From Nymphalis io (taxonomy: Eukaryota; Arthropoda; Insecta; Lepidoptera; Nymphalidae): a stretch of DNA of 64,000 nt. The stretch covers positions 8,952,501-9,016,500 of the forward strand of contig NC_065913.1 of the NCBI RefSeq assembly GCF_905147045.1, given 5' to 3'. Of the stretch, positions 40,791 to 50,805 are shown piece by piece (positions within the stretch are counted from its first letter, which is position 1; every line of letters starts with the position of its first letter). A program made the translations under genes and the position numbers. A model generated the notes under the pieces. It saw nothing but the letters and a program-made list of their open reading frames with translations. It searched no databases and was not told the origin of the DNA.

Positions 40791-41795
40791 TGTAGCGGTG
40801 TTGTGAATGATGTTGTAGATGGGGTTTTATTAAAACAAAGTTTCTTCCACTACTAATTTATTTCTTGTAGAAATAATAAACACAAAAATAGGCACAACAC
40901 AGAGTAGAATGAGAAGAACGAAGTATGAAGATAAGTTTAGATGCAAGAAGGAAGTATGACTTATTACAAAGACTTAAGGTGCAAAATCGTGTAGCAAATT
41001 ACAAGCGAGAAGCGACGTGCGTTCAGTACGAGATCTAGGATTCGACTCGTTGGCGGAAGGCGGCCGACTGCTGAGCCGATGCGCTTACGTTTCTGTGTTC
41101 AAAGTAACGGTATTTTATTTAGAATAGACAATTCTATTATACGATCGCGCGGCGACTGCCTTCCGACATTACATAAATTATTATATTATATTTTAATTAT
41201 TTATATGATTTTAAAGTGTAAATATTTATATTGTGTACAGTAACAGTAACAGCCTGTTAATGTCCCACTGCTGGGCTAAGGCCTCCTCTCTCTTTTGAGG
41301 AGAAGGTTTGGAGCTTATTCCACCACGCTGCTCCAATGCGGGTTGGTAGAATACACATGTGGCATAATTTCAATGAAATTAGACACATGCAGGTTTCCTC
41401 ACGATGTTTTCCTTCACCGTCAAGCACGAGATGAATTATAAACACAAATTAAGCACATGAAAATTCAGTGGTGCTTGCCCGGGTTTGAACCCACGATCAT
41501 CGGTTAAGATTCACGCGTTCTAACCACTAGGCCATCTCGGCTTATATTGTGTATTACATGTATATGTTATAATATATAATATGTATTTATTATATAATTT
41601 ATATAAGTATATAAAGTATTATAGTATATATAGTATAGTTATATGTACATATGTTATAGTAATATTTGTATTTATGTTACATTTATTATTTTATGTTTGA
41701 AAAATATATAAGATATTATATGATTATATATATAATGTTTTATTTATATAAGTTATATAGGTTGTAGGGATCTGGTAAGTGTCGCGTTCGCCACA
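40791..41795. mobile_element. Solo LTR, 1005 bp, with 4-bp target duplication
   Basis: It begins TGTAGCGGTG and ends CGCCACA. ACGT flanks both sides (40787-40790 and 41796-41799). The duplicate at 47326-47329 has a single ACGT and no insert, giving a direct empty site. A SINE-C (41238-41542) lies inside. TG..CA ends, size and TSD fit a Ty3/Gypsy or similar LTR left after LTR-LTR recombination. Confidence 0.88.
41238..41542 (-). mobile_element. SINE-C, near complete, inside the solo LTR
   Basis: In minus orientation it reads AGCCGAGATGGCCTAGTGGT (A box), CGTGGGTTCAAACCCGGGCA (B box), then GCAGGAAAC-type body and CTTAGCCCAGCAGTGGGACA. The best-preserved member of this tRNA-derived family here. 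Confidence 0.85.
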
Positions 41796-41866
41796 ACGTA
41801 ATAATGAGCTCTTATCGCCAACATCTCGTCTTATATAGGCAGGTGTGGTGTTGCTGAATTAAAATA

Positions 41867-41988
41867 TTAGTCTTCCTCCAACACGGCCTCTCCTGACGGG
41901 GCTGCGTCCCTGAAGCCCTCAGATGAACTTGTGGATGGACCGGTAACACCCACATCCGATAACTGCTCAGCATTGTCATCATTGGTTT
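41867..41988 (-). CDS. Acidic terminal exon of unknown gene or transposon, copy 1
   Basis: After a TTTCCTCAG acceptor the minus strand encodes TNDDNAEQLSDVGVTGPSTS, a Ser/Gly-rich stretch and EAVLEED, then TAA. It is acidic and low-complexity, as in tails of many transposon accessory or regulatory proteins. I do not recognise it. The identical exon is at 47397-47518. Confidence 0.45.
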
Positions 41989-42060
41989 CTGAGGAAATAA
42001 ACACACAAAAATCCATCATTAGTCACGTCTGTTCTATTACTCAACAAGGCATATATTTGT

Positions 42061-42430
42061 ATATTTGTCAACTACACAAGTCAGTTTGAATAGACTACAT
42101 AGGTTTTACACAGGTCTGTTCCCACGCAACCGAATACCTCGCACAAAGTCGTGTGTACGAACAGGTTTTATATCAGTCTATAGTAGGTCACCCCAGATAC
42201 CTATACATCATGGATTTACACAGGTCTGTTGTCAGCTGCGCAACCGACTCACCCCAGAAACCATTGTGGTCAACCCAATACCGCGCGCACAGGTTTTACA
42301 TGGGTCTTTTCCACTAGCACGTCTCACATTTACATGCTACAATAAATAAATAAAGTCAAGACAAATACAAATCATGCACAACAAGTAAATACCTTCAAAA
42401 AATGCAGCACAAGTTTCAGGTGTCCATTCA
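42061..42430. other. Short direct repeats, no gene
   Basis: Repeats of the type AGGTTTTACACAGGTCTGTT occur about four times (42108, 42165, 42220, 42293) with changing spacing. No protein or known element. Confidence 0.5.
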
Positions 42431-42434
42431 CCCT

Positions 42435-42740
42435 TCCATTTTTTTTTTTTTTTTTTATAGAATAGGAAGGCGGACGAGCATATGGGCCACCTGATGGTAA
42501 GTGGTCACCAACGCTCTTAGACATTAGCATTGTAAGAAATGTCAACCATCGCTTACATATCCAATGCGCCACCAACCTTGGGAACTAAGATTTTATGTCC
42601 CTTGTGCCTGTAATTACACTGGCTCACTCACCCTTCAAACCGGAACACAACAATATCAAGTATTGCTGTTTTGCGGTAGAATATCTGATGAGTGGGTGGT
42701 ACCTACCCAGACGAGCTTGCACAAAGCTCTACCACCAGGA
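42435..42740 (-). mobile_element. Dispersed repeat D, inserted at the end of a Gypsy pol
   Basis: Full repeat D in minus orientation, with the A-run of its tail at 42435-42457 and its head at GTACCTACCCAGACGAGCTTG near 42700-42740. It abuts the integrase C-terminus of the Gypsy element, so the Gypsy 3' end and LTR are not seen. Confidence 0.8.
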
Positions 42741-43553
42741 TCAATATGTTGAAATCATATATGTTGCAGCTACCCGAGTAGTTTTGCCATAGGCACCAGC
42801 CAACAATTGGACTTCGTATCTATCATTAGGGAGCGCCTTCGTTACTTTATAAGGGCCTCTCATACCACTATCAAGTTTCCCGGTGCTTTGAGAATTCTTG
42901 ATCACGTAAACCAAGTCATTTACTTGATACATTTTAGGAGGTTTTCTATTTTTATTAACATAAGCATCTTGTTTGTTTCTATTATCGCGAATAAGCTCTT
43001 CAGCTCGTTGCCTTTTTAATTCGCGAGTCGCGTCGCGATTTGGATTTGAACCTTCGTAGGTTATGTCTTTAATCAAGCTATTTATTAACGGAGTAGTCGA
43101 ATCGGTGCCAATGAGAAGATTAAGTGCCGGGTATTGGGTTGTCTTATGTTTAGTGATATTTAATACTAGTTGTAATTTCCACAATACTTTTGACCAATCA
43201 TTTTTATTATAATTTACTTCAACCCTTATCATATTAAGTACTGTGCGGCAGTAACGTTCAACTTGGCCGTTATCTTGGTGCATTTCGGGAGTAATAAAAT
43301 GCACTTCGACACCGTAACCAGATATCCAGTTAATAAATTCGTAATTATCAAACATACGACTTCTATCGCACACTAGCTTTTTAAAAGTACCGAACAGCGA
43401 TATAATTTGAGTTATTACACGCTTTAGCTCACTACTATCTTGGCGTGTTAACGCGAACAGTAAACAATATTTTGTATATGCGTCAATTATAATGAGTACG
43501 TGTTTATGACCATCGCTATCTCTCAGCGGCCCGAGTACGTCGGGGTGTATCAC
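42741..43553 (-). pseudogene. Gypsy integrase
   Basis: About 270 residues, with the DDE core spread over VHPDVLGPL / IIIDAYTKY, LVCDRSRMFDNYEF and HQDNGQVERYCRT (the catalytic Glu), then a C-terminal chromodomain-less tail with YQVNDLVYVIKNS and GPYKVTKALPNDRYEV. An upstream zinc-binding HHCC region (THCVICISH) lies at about 43590-43650. The frame is open in this stretch, but it is separated from RNase H by a stop at 43683. Confidence 0.85.
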
Positions 43554-43682
43554 GTCTAATGGTACCGAATCTTTTTGCCACGAAGATATAGGTTGTAAAG
43601 GTGCTCGGGGAGTTTGTTTATGAGAAATACAAATAACGCAGTGTGTGAAATATTTCGCGACAAATCGTCTTATACCGGGGAA

Positions 43683-44204
43683 CTAAAAGTGCCGTAGGAT
43701 CAGATCAATCGTCTTGTCTATACCGATGTGTTCATGCTCATCGTGGAAAACGCGTAACAAGCTTAATCTAAATGCTTTTGGTACATAACACAAGAATCGC
43801 GCTTGCTCACCCGTGACGTCGTATTTATAATACAAGAGGTCATTACGTTTTACATATCGCGTGTTATCTAATTCACCGTTATTTAATTTCTCTAACAAAG
43901 AAATGGTTTCCTCGTCACCTGCTTGTGCCACTTGAGCCCAATTTTGGGGCTTTCGAATGATATCGACAACATTGACCGGGTTTCTGCTTAAATAATCGAC
44001 ATGTGACATAAGTGTGCCCTTACGATATTCTAGCGAGAAATCAAAATTCTGCATATACATCCACCACCTTGCAACTCTGGGTTGGAGATCCTTTTTGCGT
44101 TGCGTCATTTTTAGCGCATTACAATCTGTGATTATTTTAAAAGTTTTGCCAATTAAATATTGTCTAAAATGTTGCAATGATTTTACTACGGCAAGGGTCT
44201 CCAA
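43683..44204 (-). pseudogene. Gypsy RNase H C-terminal part and linker
   Basis: It encodes METLAVVKSLQHFRQYLIG, FKIITDCNALKM, YMQNFDFSLEYRKG and HVDYLSRNPV, the standard RNase H end of Gypsy pol, then a linker to the integrase with HEHIGIDKTIDLI. A frame break at about 44205-44240 separates it from the RT. Confidence 0.85.
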
Positions 44205-44239
44205 CTCATAGCTGTGGTATTTGGACTCCGCGCCGGCAG

Positions 44240-45154
44240 TTAATTTACTAAAATATACGACAACCCGTCTTTATGTATTTGCATAAGAATACCGCCATAG
44301 CCAATTGAACTGGCATCAGTATGTAATTCGGTCATTAAGTCAGGGTCGAATATAGCTAGAATTGGTTCATTTGTTAAATAAGAAATTATTTCCTGACGTG
44401 CGTTTTCATGTTCGTCGGTCCAGTCAAAAATTATTCCCTTCCTAGTTAGGGCTGCAATACGCGCGGTCTTAATCGCGTGATTAGATATGTATCTACGAAA
44501 ATACCCAGCGAGGCCTAGGAATTGCCGCACCTGTTTGACATTATTCGGGGGTGGTGATTTAACTAACGCGTCAATTTTACAAGTGCTCGGCCTAACCTGA
44601 CCATCGCGTATAATCCTACCGAGATATTCGATTTCATTGGTTAGAAAAGTGCATTTCTTTAAGTTGATAGAAAATCCTGCCTCTGTCAAAGTTTTAATTA
44701 CCGAATCTAATAAAATAAGGTTTTCGTTAATGCTTTGTGTCAATATAAGTACGTCATCGATATAGACTACAACCTGTCCGGCCTCAATAAAGGATTTTAG
44801 CGTCTTAGCAATAGTTTTCTGATAAAAAATCGGTGCATTTGCTAATCCGTAGGGGACCTTACAATATTCGTAGTGGCCTTCCGGGGTAACAAATGCCGTC
44901 TTATGAATAGACTCCTCAGCAACTCTAAGTCGGTGAAACCCAGATACCATATCTAAGGAACCAAACCAGCGAGATTTACCTAATCGGTCTATGTAGTCAT
45001 TATTCAACGGTAGGGGATGTCTAGTTTTAACAGTAATCCGATTCAGTGCACGGTAGTCCACCACCATTCTATCAGAACCATCTTTCTTTTTCACCAATAG
45101 AATTGGGCTAGCGTACTCCGAGTCAGATTCACGAATTATACTTTTATTAAGCAA
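44240..45154 (-). pseudogene. Gypsy reverse transcriptase and RNase H start
   Basis: 304 residues: SEYASPILLVKKKDGSDRM, FGSLDMVSGFHRLRV, YCKVPYGLANAPIFYQ and VVYIDDVLI (the YIDD active site), then QFLGLAGYFRRYI and the RNase H start LHTDASSIGYGGIL. Coding extends upstream (VREIVKDLLNKSI) to about 45200, next to the protease ORF end. Confidence 0.9.
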
Positions 45155-45211
45155 ATCTTTAACTATTTCGCGAACTTTTAATTTTTCATCGTGTGATAAT
45201 TTATAGGGTCA

Positions 45212-45740
45212 TTAATACACGGGTACATTAGTTGTCAGTTTAATATGCATTTCACTATCCTTTACAGTTGTGATCGCGGTACCACTTAAAAAGAATTTTG
45301 AATACTTGGCTAGAATCTCTAATAATCGTTCCCTATCTTTTCCAGACACAGACGTATTTACTTGTTCGGATAAACAAATTGAATTTACTGGCAAAATATT
45401 GCTTTCAATAGGTTCACTACGAATTATACGCTGACAATCACCGGTCCTAACATAAGTTATGCCTTTTCTATTTAACACGTCGGTGCCAATAATTACAGGT
45501 ACATTTAAATTATTATCATCGACGATATAAAAATCAATTTCTATTGTTAAGTCACTGAATTCAACGGGCAACGTTACATATGATTCTGATTTTACTTCCA
45601 TATCACCTAAGCCACGTAATAATTGATTTGTAGGTCTTAATTGACATGAAAAATGTTTAACAATATTTTTCGACATTAGAGAGACTCATGAACTACTATC
45701 GATCAAAACATCTAACGGGATTCCCGAGATAACAGCAGTT
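45212..45740 (-). pseudogene. Gypsy protease with a premature stop
   Basis: The active-site triad region LDVLIDSSS is at about 45690-45715 and is followed directly by TGA. Reading resumes at MSKNIVKHFSCQL. A second flap-like region with VPVIIGTDVLNRKG follows, then a linker to the RT. The stop sits two residues after the active-site Asp-Ser-Ser, so no active protease is made from this copy. Confidence 0.8.
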
Positions 45741-45879
45741 GTTACGTCACGATTTTTATAACTACCCACAAGTTCGCGACAAAAATTAACACATTATTGT
45801 TTCGTGAACTCGACCGTTCTTTGTCAAAACACACATTCTCGGAATGACCTACTTTTTTACAAAATGTACACTTCAACAC

Positions 45880-45978
45880 ATCGTACTGGCCGTCGTCGCG
45901 TTTGGACTCTACTACCACTTACCATCAGGTGGAGTAGAGTCATTTGCCATCCCGGGGCATATAAAAAAAAAAAAAAAA
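45880..45978 (+). mobile_element. LINE-A 3' tail (99 bp) with 7-bp target duplication
   Basis: Only the last part of LINE-A plus poly-A, flanked by TCAACAC at 45873-45879 and 45979-45985. It is a heavily 5'-truncated, otherwise normal insertion. It lies between the two zinc knuckles of the Gypsy gag. Confidence 0.88.
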
Positions 45979-46051
45979 TCAACACGAGACGTTGCCGGTA
46001 GCGCGATTGCTCTTTCGTTGTTATTATTATTTGTAGTTGTATTCAATCGTT

Positions 46052-46105
46052 TAATACAATCTACACTTTTATGGCCAAATTGCTTACAATGATAACATTT
46101 AATTG
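46052..46105 (-). pseudogene. Gypsy nucleocapsid zinc knuckle
   Basis: The minus strand reads KCYHCKQFGHKSVDCIKR, a perfect CX2CX4HX4C knuckle. A second one, CTFCKKVGHSENVC, lies at about 45825-45870, on the other side of the inserted LINE tail. Both belong to gag. Confidence 0.85.
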
Positions 46106-46150
46106 ATTTTGAATCGTTTGAACTGTATTTGCGTTTTAAAAGGTTGCGAT

Positions 46151-47041
46151 TTAAATTATTATTATTAGAGAATTTATCAAACGACTATAGTTAGTAGATA
46201 TTTTTCTATTTGAATTGTTAGAAGGTTTAACAAAGCTAGACAAAAACTCCACTATAGAATCGGGCGATAATTTAGGGTTAATAGCCATAGCGCGGGTTTG
46301 TGGGTCTACGATTCCACGTATAATAATGGCAGTAAGTAGCTCGTTGCTTAGACCTTTAACTATGCGTAACCTTAAAAGCGATCTACGAGCATATTCGGCG
46401 TATGTGGAGTATTTGTCGGACTCTGTTCGCATAACGTCATAAAGAATATTCGCGACATCGACAGAGCGTGGGCATAAGGCTTTTAATTCTAGTTTGAAAT
46501 TGGACCATGTGCGAATATCACTTGTCCATTGGCTAAGCCAGGTACGAGATTCCCCTTTCAGACAATGTCCGATGCGAGCAAGGCATTCTTTGTCGCCCCA
46601 TTGGTTCAAAATACGCGCTCTTTCTACCTCATCACACCACGTGTCGAAGTCATGAACACTCGGATCAAAATCGGAGACAAAATATCGATTGGATCTGACC
46701 TGAGCACAGCTGATAGCGGTCAAGAGCCGCTCGGCAGCATTCGTCACCACATCTTCGGACTGCGATAACCCCGTCTGGCTGGTTTGCGGAGTCGGTGGCG
46801 GCGTAACCACGTGGTCGCGTGGCGGAGTCGGCGCCCCAGGCGTCGATGCGGCTGCTGGTGTGGCGCTTTGCAGCGCGACAGCGCGACTAGTGCCAGCACT
46901 GACTGATGCACTGGCTTGCGTCTCCACAGACGCACGAGACTGCTCCTCCAAAGCGCGCAGTCTGGTCAGGATCTCTTCCATTGAGTTGGGAGGAGTTTGT
47001 CCTCGACGTCTTCGTTTGTTACGTTTATCGTTGTTCGACAT
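46151..47041 (-). CDS. Gypsy gag-like ORF
   Basis: 296 residues. The basic N-terminus MSNNDKRNKRRRRG, a Pro/Ala/Ser-rich linker, then a capsid-like domain with FDPSVHDFDTWCDEVERAR, CLKGESRTWLSQW and STYAEYARRSLLRLRIVKGL, as in Gypsy gag. It ends in a shifted frame just before the zinc knuckle at 46.1 kb, so the nucleocapsid is lost from this ORF. Confidence 0.85.
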   Translation of the reverse strand: MSNNDKRNKRRRRGQTPPNSMEEILTRLRALEEQSRASVETQASASVSAGTSRAVALQSATPAAASTPGAPTPPRDHVVTPPPTPQTSQTGLSQSEDVVTNAAERLLTAISCAQVRSNRYFVSDFDPSVHDFDTWCDEVERARILNQWGDKECLARIGHCLKGESRTWLSQWTSDIRTWSNFKLELKALCPRSVDVANILYDVMRTESDKYSTYAEYARRSLLRLRIVKGLSNELLTAIIIRGIVDPQTRAMAINPKLSPDSIVEFLSSFVKPSNNSNRKISTNYSRLINSLIIII

Positions 47042-47167
47042 TACACTGATGGAAGCATTGCCCGAATATTTAAATTACTAAACCGCGTAGGAGGGTAGAA
47101 TTAAGTTTCATCTATAGCACCAGAAATGTGTTTGCGGCTATAACAGCCTTCGAATCCCACTTCTGAT

Positions 47168-47577
47168 TTTATAAATCAAATAATTATTAAAATAAAAAAA
47201 AGATTTATTTGGCCTTCGGCCTCAAGTACATACACAATTTATGACTTTAAACAAACATAAAATAAATAGTAATTTAATTAAATCGGTAATTATTCGGGCA
47301 GAGCTTCTGCACACTTCAAAAGTTAACGTAATAATGAGCTCTTATCGCCAACATCTCGTCTTATATAGGCAGGTGTGGTGTTGCTGAATTAAAATATTAG
47401 TCTTCCTCCAACACGGCCTCTCCTGACGGGGCTGCGTCCCTGAAGCCCTCAGATGAACTTGTGGATGGACCGGTAACACCCACATCCGATAACTGCTCAG
47501 CATTGTCATCATTGGTTTCTGAGGAAATAAACACACAAAAATCCATCATTAGTCACGTCTGTTCTATTACTCAACAT
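47168..47577 (-). other. Unknown duplicated unit, copy 2 (empty site)
   Basis: The uninterrupted version of 40631-42060, with a single ACGT at 47326-47329 where the other copy has the solo LTR. It contains the acidic terminal exon (47397-47518). It ends at a LINE-A tail. Confidence 0.75.
47397..47518 (-). CDS. Acidic terminal exon of unknown gene or transposon, copy 2
   Basis: The same 122-nt exon as 41867-41988, with the same acceptor, 40 codons and TAA. No coding difference is seen between the two copies. Confidence 0.45.
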
Positions 47578-47581
47578 TCAA

Positions 47582-49866
47582 CCTTTTTTTTTTGTATGTC
47601 CGGTATGGCAAATGACTCTACTCCACCTAATGGTAAGTGGTAGTAGAGTCCAAACGCGACGACGGCCAGTACAGTCGGGAAGAATGTTCTGAACTAGCCG
47701 TCACCACCTTGCCGGCCCGCAAGATGCCTCTTCACGCCTCGTTTGAAGGAACCCGGGTTGTAAGAGGAGGGGAACACGTGAGCTGGTAAGGAATTCCATT
47801 TTTTGGTAGTGCGATAAAGAAAGGAGTTGCCAAATTTCTTTGTGCGCGATCGAATTGATGTCACAGTTAGGCGGTGACATCGAGAACCAGCTCGCGTGGA
47901 CTTAAGAAGGAAGGGGGAAGCAGGAATTAGAGAGAATAATTCCTCAGAGCACTCGCCGTGATACAGTCGATAGAAAGCGCTCAGTGCTGCTATCTCGCGA
48001 CGCAATTGTAAAGGTTCAAGGGTGTTTGTGACCTTTACGTCGCCAATAATGCGTACTGCACGTCGCTGCAACCGGTCCAAGGCCTCCAGTAGGTACTTAG
48101 CGGAGTCATCCCAAAGGTGCGAGTAATATTCAACGCAAGATCGTACCTGTGTTTTGTATAACAGGCACAGTTGTTGTGGCGTGAAAACACGCCGCACCTT
48201 GTTCAGAACTCCGAGTTTTCGTGAAGCTTTTTTTATAATAGCCTCGATGTAATTATATGCCCTTGGACTAAGGTCGCAGCGAACGTCCATCCCCAGCATG
48301 GCGATTTTACTTTGTATCATCAGCGGTATGCCACAGAGGGAGGGATGAGGGTAAAATGGTGACTTTTTCGCTGTGAGAGCGCATACCTGTGTTTTCTTGG
48401 CATTAAACTCAACAAGATTATCAGAACCCCATTTGGCAATGAGCTCTAACGTCCTATCGAGTTCAATGACAAGATTCTCCCGCCTCTCCTCAGTTTCCGC
48501 CCGCCCAGCCACTGCGCGTCCGTGGTATCCACCATGCACTGTACTATCGTCTCCATAGTAATGTATGTTCCCAAGAGAGAGCATATCATTGATCATGCAG
48601 AAGAAAGAGTGTGGGAGATAGCACCGATCCCTGGGGGACCCCAGCATTCACTACATAGAATTGTGAAGCGCGACCATGTACTAAAACACGAAGGCTACGC
48701 TTGTGTAGGAAGCTGGCAATCCAGGTGCATAGCTGAGCAGGCAGACCATATGCCGGCAGCTTGGAGAGAAGACTTCTGTGCCAGACCCTGTCGAAAGCCT
48801 TGGAGATATCGAGGCTGACAGCCAACGATTCTCCATGCTTGTCGATAGCTTCACCCCAGAGGTGTGTTACGTACGCTAGAAGATCACCTGTGGACCGTTT
48901 TGGTCGAAACCCGTACTGACGATCGACGACGACGACGATCATTATTTAGACAGTGATCTTCTAGGTAATGGATCAGTTGGTTGTTTAGAATCCCTTCAAT
49001 CACCTTACGAAGTACTGAGGTGATAGCTATTGGTCGATAATTTGCCGGGTCAGACCGATCCCCTTTTTTGGGAACCGCTTGCACATTAGCTCTTCTCCAA
49101 GCCTCCGGCACACATCCCGAAGAAAGAGAAAGTTGGAACAGGCGCGTTAACACAGGAGACAGCTCCGCTGCGCACTTCTTCAGCACAATGGCTGGTATTC
49201 CATCAGGACCGCTAGCTTTCCGTATATCAAGTGATTGCAGCTCCGCACGCACATCACGTTGCCTGATTTTGATGTCAGGCATCGTGTGGCCACATGAAGG
49301 TATTGTTGGTGGCTGCGCACTACAATCATTGATCACAGAGTTGTCGGCAAAGAGTTTAGCCAGGAGGTCGGCTTTCTCCTGCGCACTGTCAGCTAGCGAT
49401 CCGTCCGGATTTCTGAGCGGTGGCAGCGAAGGTTGGCAGAAATTGTTTTGCACAGACTTGGTCAGACGCCAGAAGCTACGGGAGCCCCTAGGATGCGAAA
49501 TAAGGTCATGACCAATCTGCACAATGCGCTGTGCATCCGCTCTCGTGTATGCCTTCCTACAGGACTTGGAATTTTTATTGTAGTTTGCTTTTAGTGAGTC
49601 AATGTTAGATGCCCCGCTAATGCAGCCGTTGATCCACGTGCGATATGCCGCCTGCTTAGATGATGCAGCGTCGGCACATTCACGAGTGAACCAACGGTTA
49701 CGCGTACCCCTATTGATGAGATCTGAGGTAGGAATGTAGTATTCCATTCCTAACATGATCTCATCAGCAACAGCAGCGGCACTAGCTGTCGGGTCATTCC
49801 CACTGAAGCAACGTTCCTTCCAAGGGACTGACGCATAGTAATCCTGACATTCCACAACCTGATATT
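47582..49866 (-). mobile_element. LINE-A copy 3, 5' truncated
   Basis: Minus-strand LINE-A from the poly-A at 47584 to the endonuclease/RT linker. The C-terminal ORF with HYYGDD in place of CYADD (48647-47694) and the RT N-terminal ORF (49855-48884) overlap in different frames. A short (GAC)n-like expansion near 48926 disrupts the RT between NDR and QYGFRP. The 5' end joins a small piece of endonuclease sequence (49850-49866) after a deletion. Confidence 0.85.
48586..48942 (-). pseudogene. LINE-A RT middle part, with PQGS motif
   Basis: It holds RQYGFRPKRSTGDLL, SLDISKAFDRVWH and GVPQGSVLSPTLFLLH. It retains the motif B missing from the 914-residue ORF. The catalytic box in the following frame reads YYGDD instead of CYADD, a substitution at the active site. 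Confidence 0.8.
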
Positions 49867-50256
49867 GTATGTATTTACAAAAGAAAAGTAGTATATGTAG
49901 TATATCAGTTGTCAGGTTTCCAAAGCACGAGTTTTGTACAAGCTTAATTTGGGATCAGATGGCCGTGTGTGAAGAATGTCCCAGGATATTATTATTATTA
50001 GTTTCAAAGATTTAGAATTAGGATTACGATGTTAATGTACCAGGAGAACATAAACAATGGGACGGTTTCACCGAACGATTAGATTAAAAAAGGCCAATTA
50101 GTTTCAGTTAGGATTACAGTGTTAATGTAACAGAAGATCATAAACAGTGAGTCGGTCTCAGCGAACGATTAGATTAAAAGAGTCAATTAGTTTCAGTTAG
50201 GATTACAGTGTTAATGTACCAGGAGATCATAAACAGTGAGTCGGTCTCACCGAACG
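49867..50256. repeat. SINE-A tail and 89-bp minisatellite (upstream of exon 1 B)
   Basis: A plus-strand SINE-A tail (49867-50005) and then about 2.5-3 minisatellite units ending at CACCGAACG at 50256. The same order, tail then minisatellite then exon 1, occurs inverted in copy C. Confidence 0.85.
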
Positions 50257-50259
50257 CGG

Positions 50260-50445
50260 ACGGCATTAATCGAAATAAGATCAATGTTAAATATATTCGA
50301 TTTGACCCTCAGAACATCCGACGCCGACGATTCCGGCGACCAGTGCTACGGGAGTCTACCCCCGGAGCCTCGTTTCGGGAACGTTGAGTACAAACTGCAG
50401 CTGGTCTCGCCGTGCGAGCGACGCTTCCAGCACCTGGTGACGCAA
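50260..50445 (+). pseudogene. GTPBP2: GTPBP2-like exon 1, copy B (first ATG lost)
   Basis: The same 186-nt exon as at 29470, but the first ATG is ACG (50260-50262). The next in-frame ATG (50284) would give MLNIFDLTLRTS. The rest, SLPPEPRFGNVEYKLQLVSP to HLVTQ, is unchanged. If the first Met is not the real start, this may be harmless. Confidence 0.85.
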
Positions 50446-50479
50446 GTGAATAATAAATAATATTAAATATATAACATTA

Positions 50480-50805
50480 TATATAACTTAGGTAGCTAAC
50501 TGGGTAGGTATCACCCACTAATCAGATATTCTACCGCAAAACAGCAGTAATGGGGCCGAACGAGGCGGGCAAGTCGACGCTCATAGGCGTTCTCACTCAA
50601 GGTACGTTCGTTATTATCTTGTTGAAGTCGTGAGTTCTAGTAACTAAATTAAATATTGAGTATTTAATTACAGGCACAAGGGACATAACATCTTAGTTCC
50701 CAAGGTTGGTGGCGCATTGGCGATGTAAGCGATGGTTAACATTTCTTGCAATGCCAATGTCTATGGGCGTTGGTGACCACTTACCATCAGGTGGCCCATA
50801 CGCTA
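50480..50805 (+). mobile_element. Dispersed repeat D carrying a GTPBP2 exon fragment
   Basis: Repeat D runs to CCGCAAAACAGCAGTA at 50549, is replaced for about 110 bp by GTPBP2 exon 3 and intron, and resumes at AATTACAGGCACAAGGGACA (about 50667), ending ACCATCAGGTGGCCCATA. The repeat elsewhere has about 45 bp of its own sequence at that point. Confidence 0.75.
50544..50601 (+). pseudogene. GTPBP2: GTPBP2-like exon 3, 3' half, copy B (P-loop)
   Basis: It encodes AVMGPNEAGKSTLIGVLTQ and a split Gly codon before GTACGT. GPNEAGKST is a P-loop (G1, GxxxxGKS/T). Most relatives have GNVDSGKST there, so this version is unusual at four positions. The 5' half of the exon is absent here and present at 22913-22966, with the break at the same codon. 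Confidence 0.82.

Larger units (their letters stand above)
40631..42060 (-). other. Unknown duplicated unit, copy 1 (interrupted by a solo LTR)
   Basis: 40631-40790 plus 41796-42060 match the uninterrupted 47168-47577. The unit contains AAAAAAAAGATTTATTTGGC and a small terminal exon on the minus strand. It may be the 3' end of an unidentified transposon or gene. The sequence past 42060 has no match in the second copy, where a LINE begins. Confidence 0.7.
42741..47100 (-). mobile_element. Ty3/Gypsy retrotransposon, degraded, no LTRs seen
   Basis: Minus-strand order gag, zinc knuckles, protease, reverse transcriptase, RNase H, integrase: the Ty3/Gypsy order. The parts are separated by stops and frameshifts, and a LINE-A tail is inserted in the nucleocapsid region. 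The left end is replaced by repeat D and no LTR could be matched on the right, so the element is a dead remnant. Confidence 0.9.
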
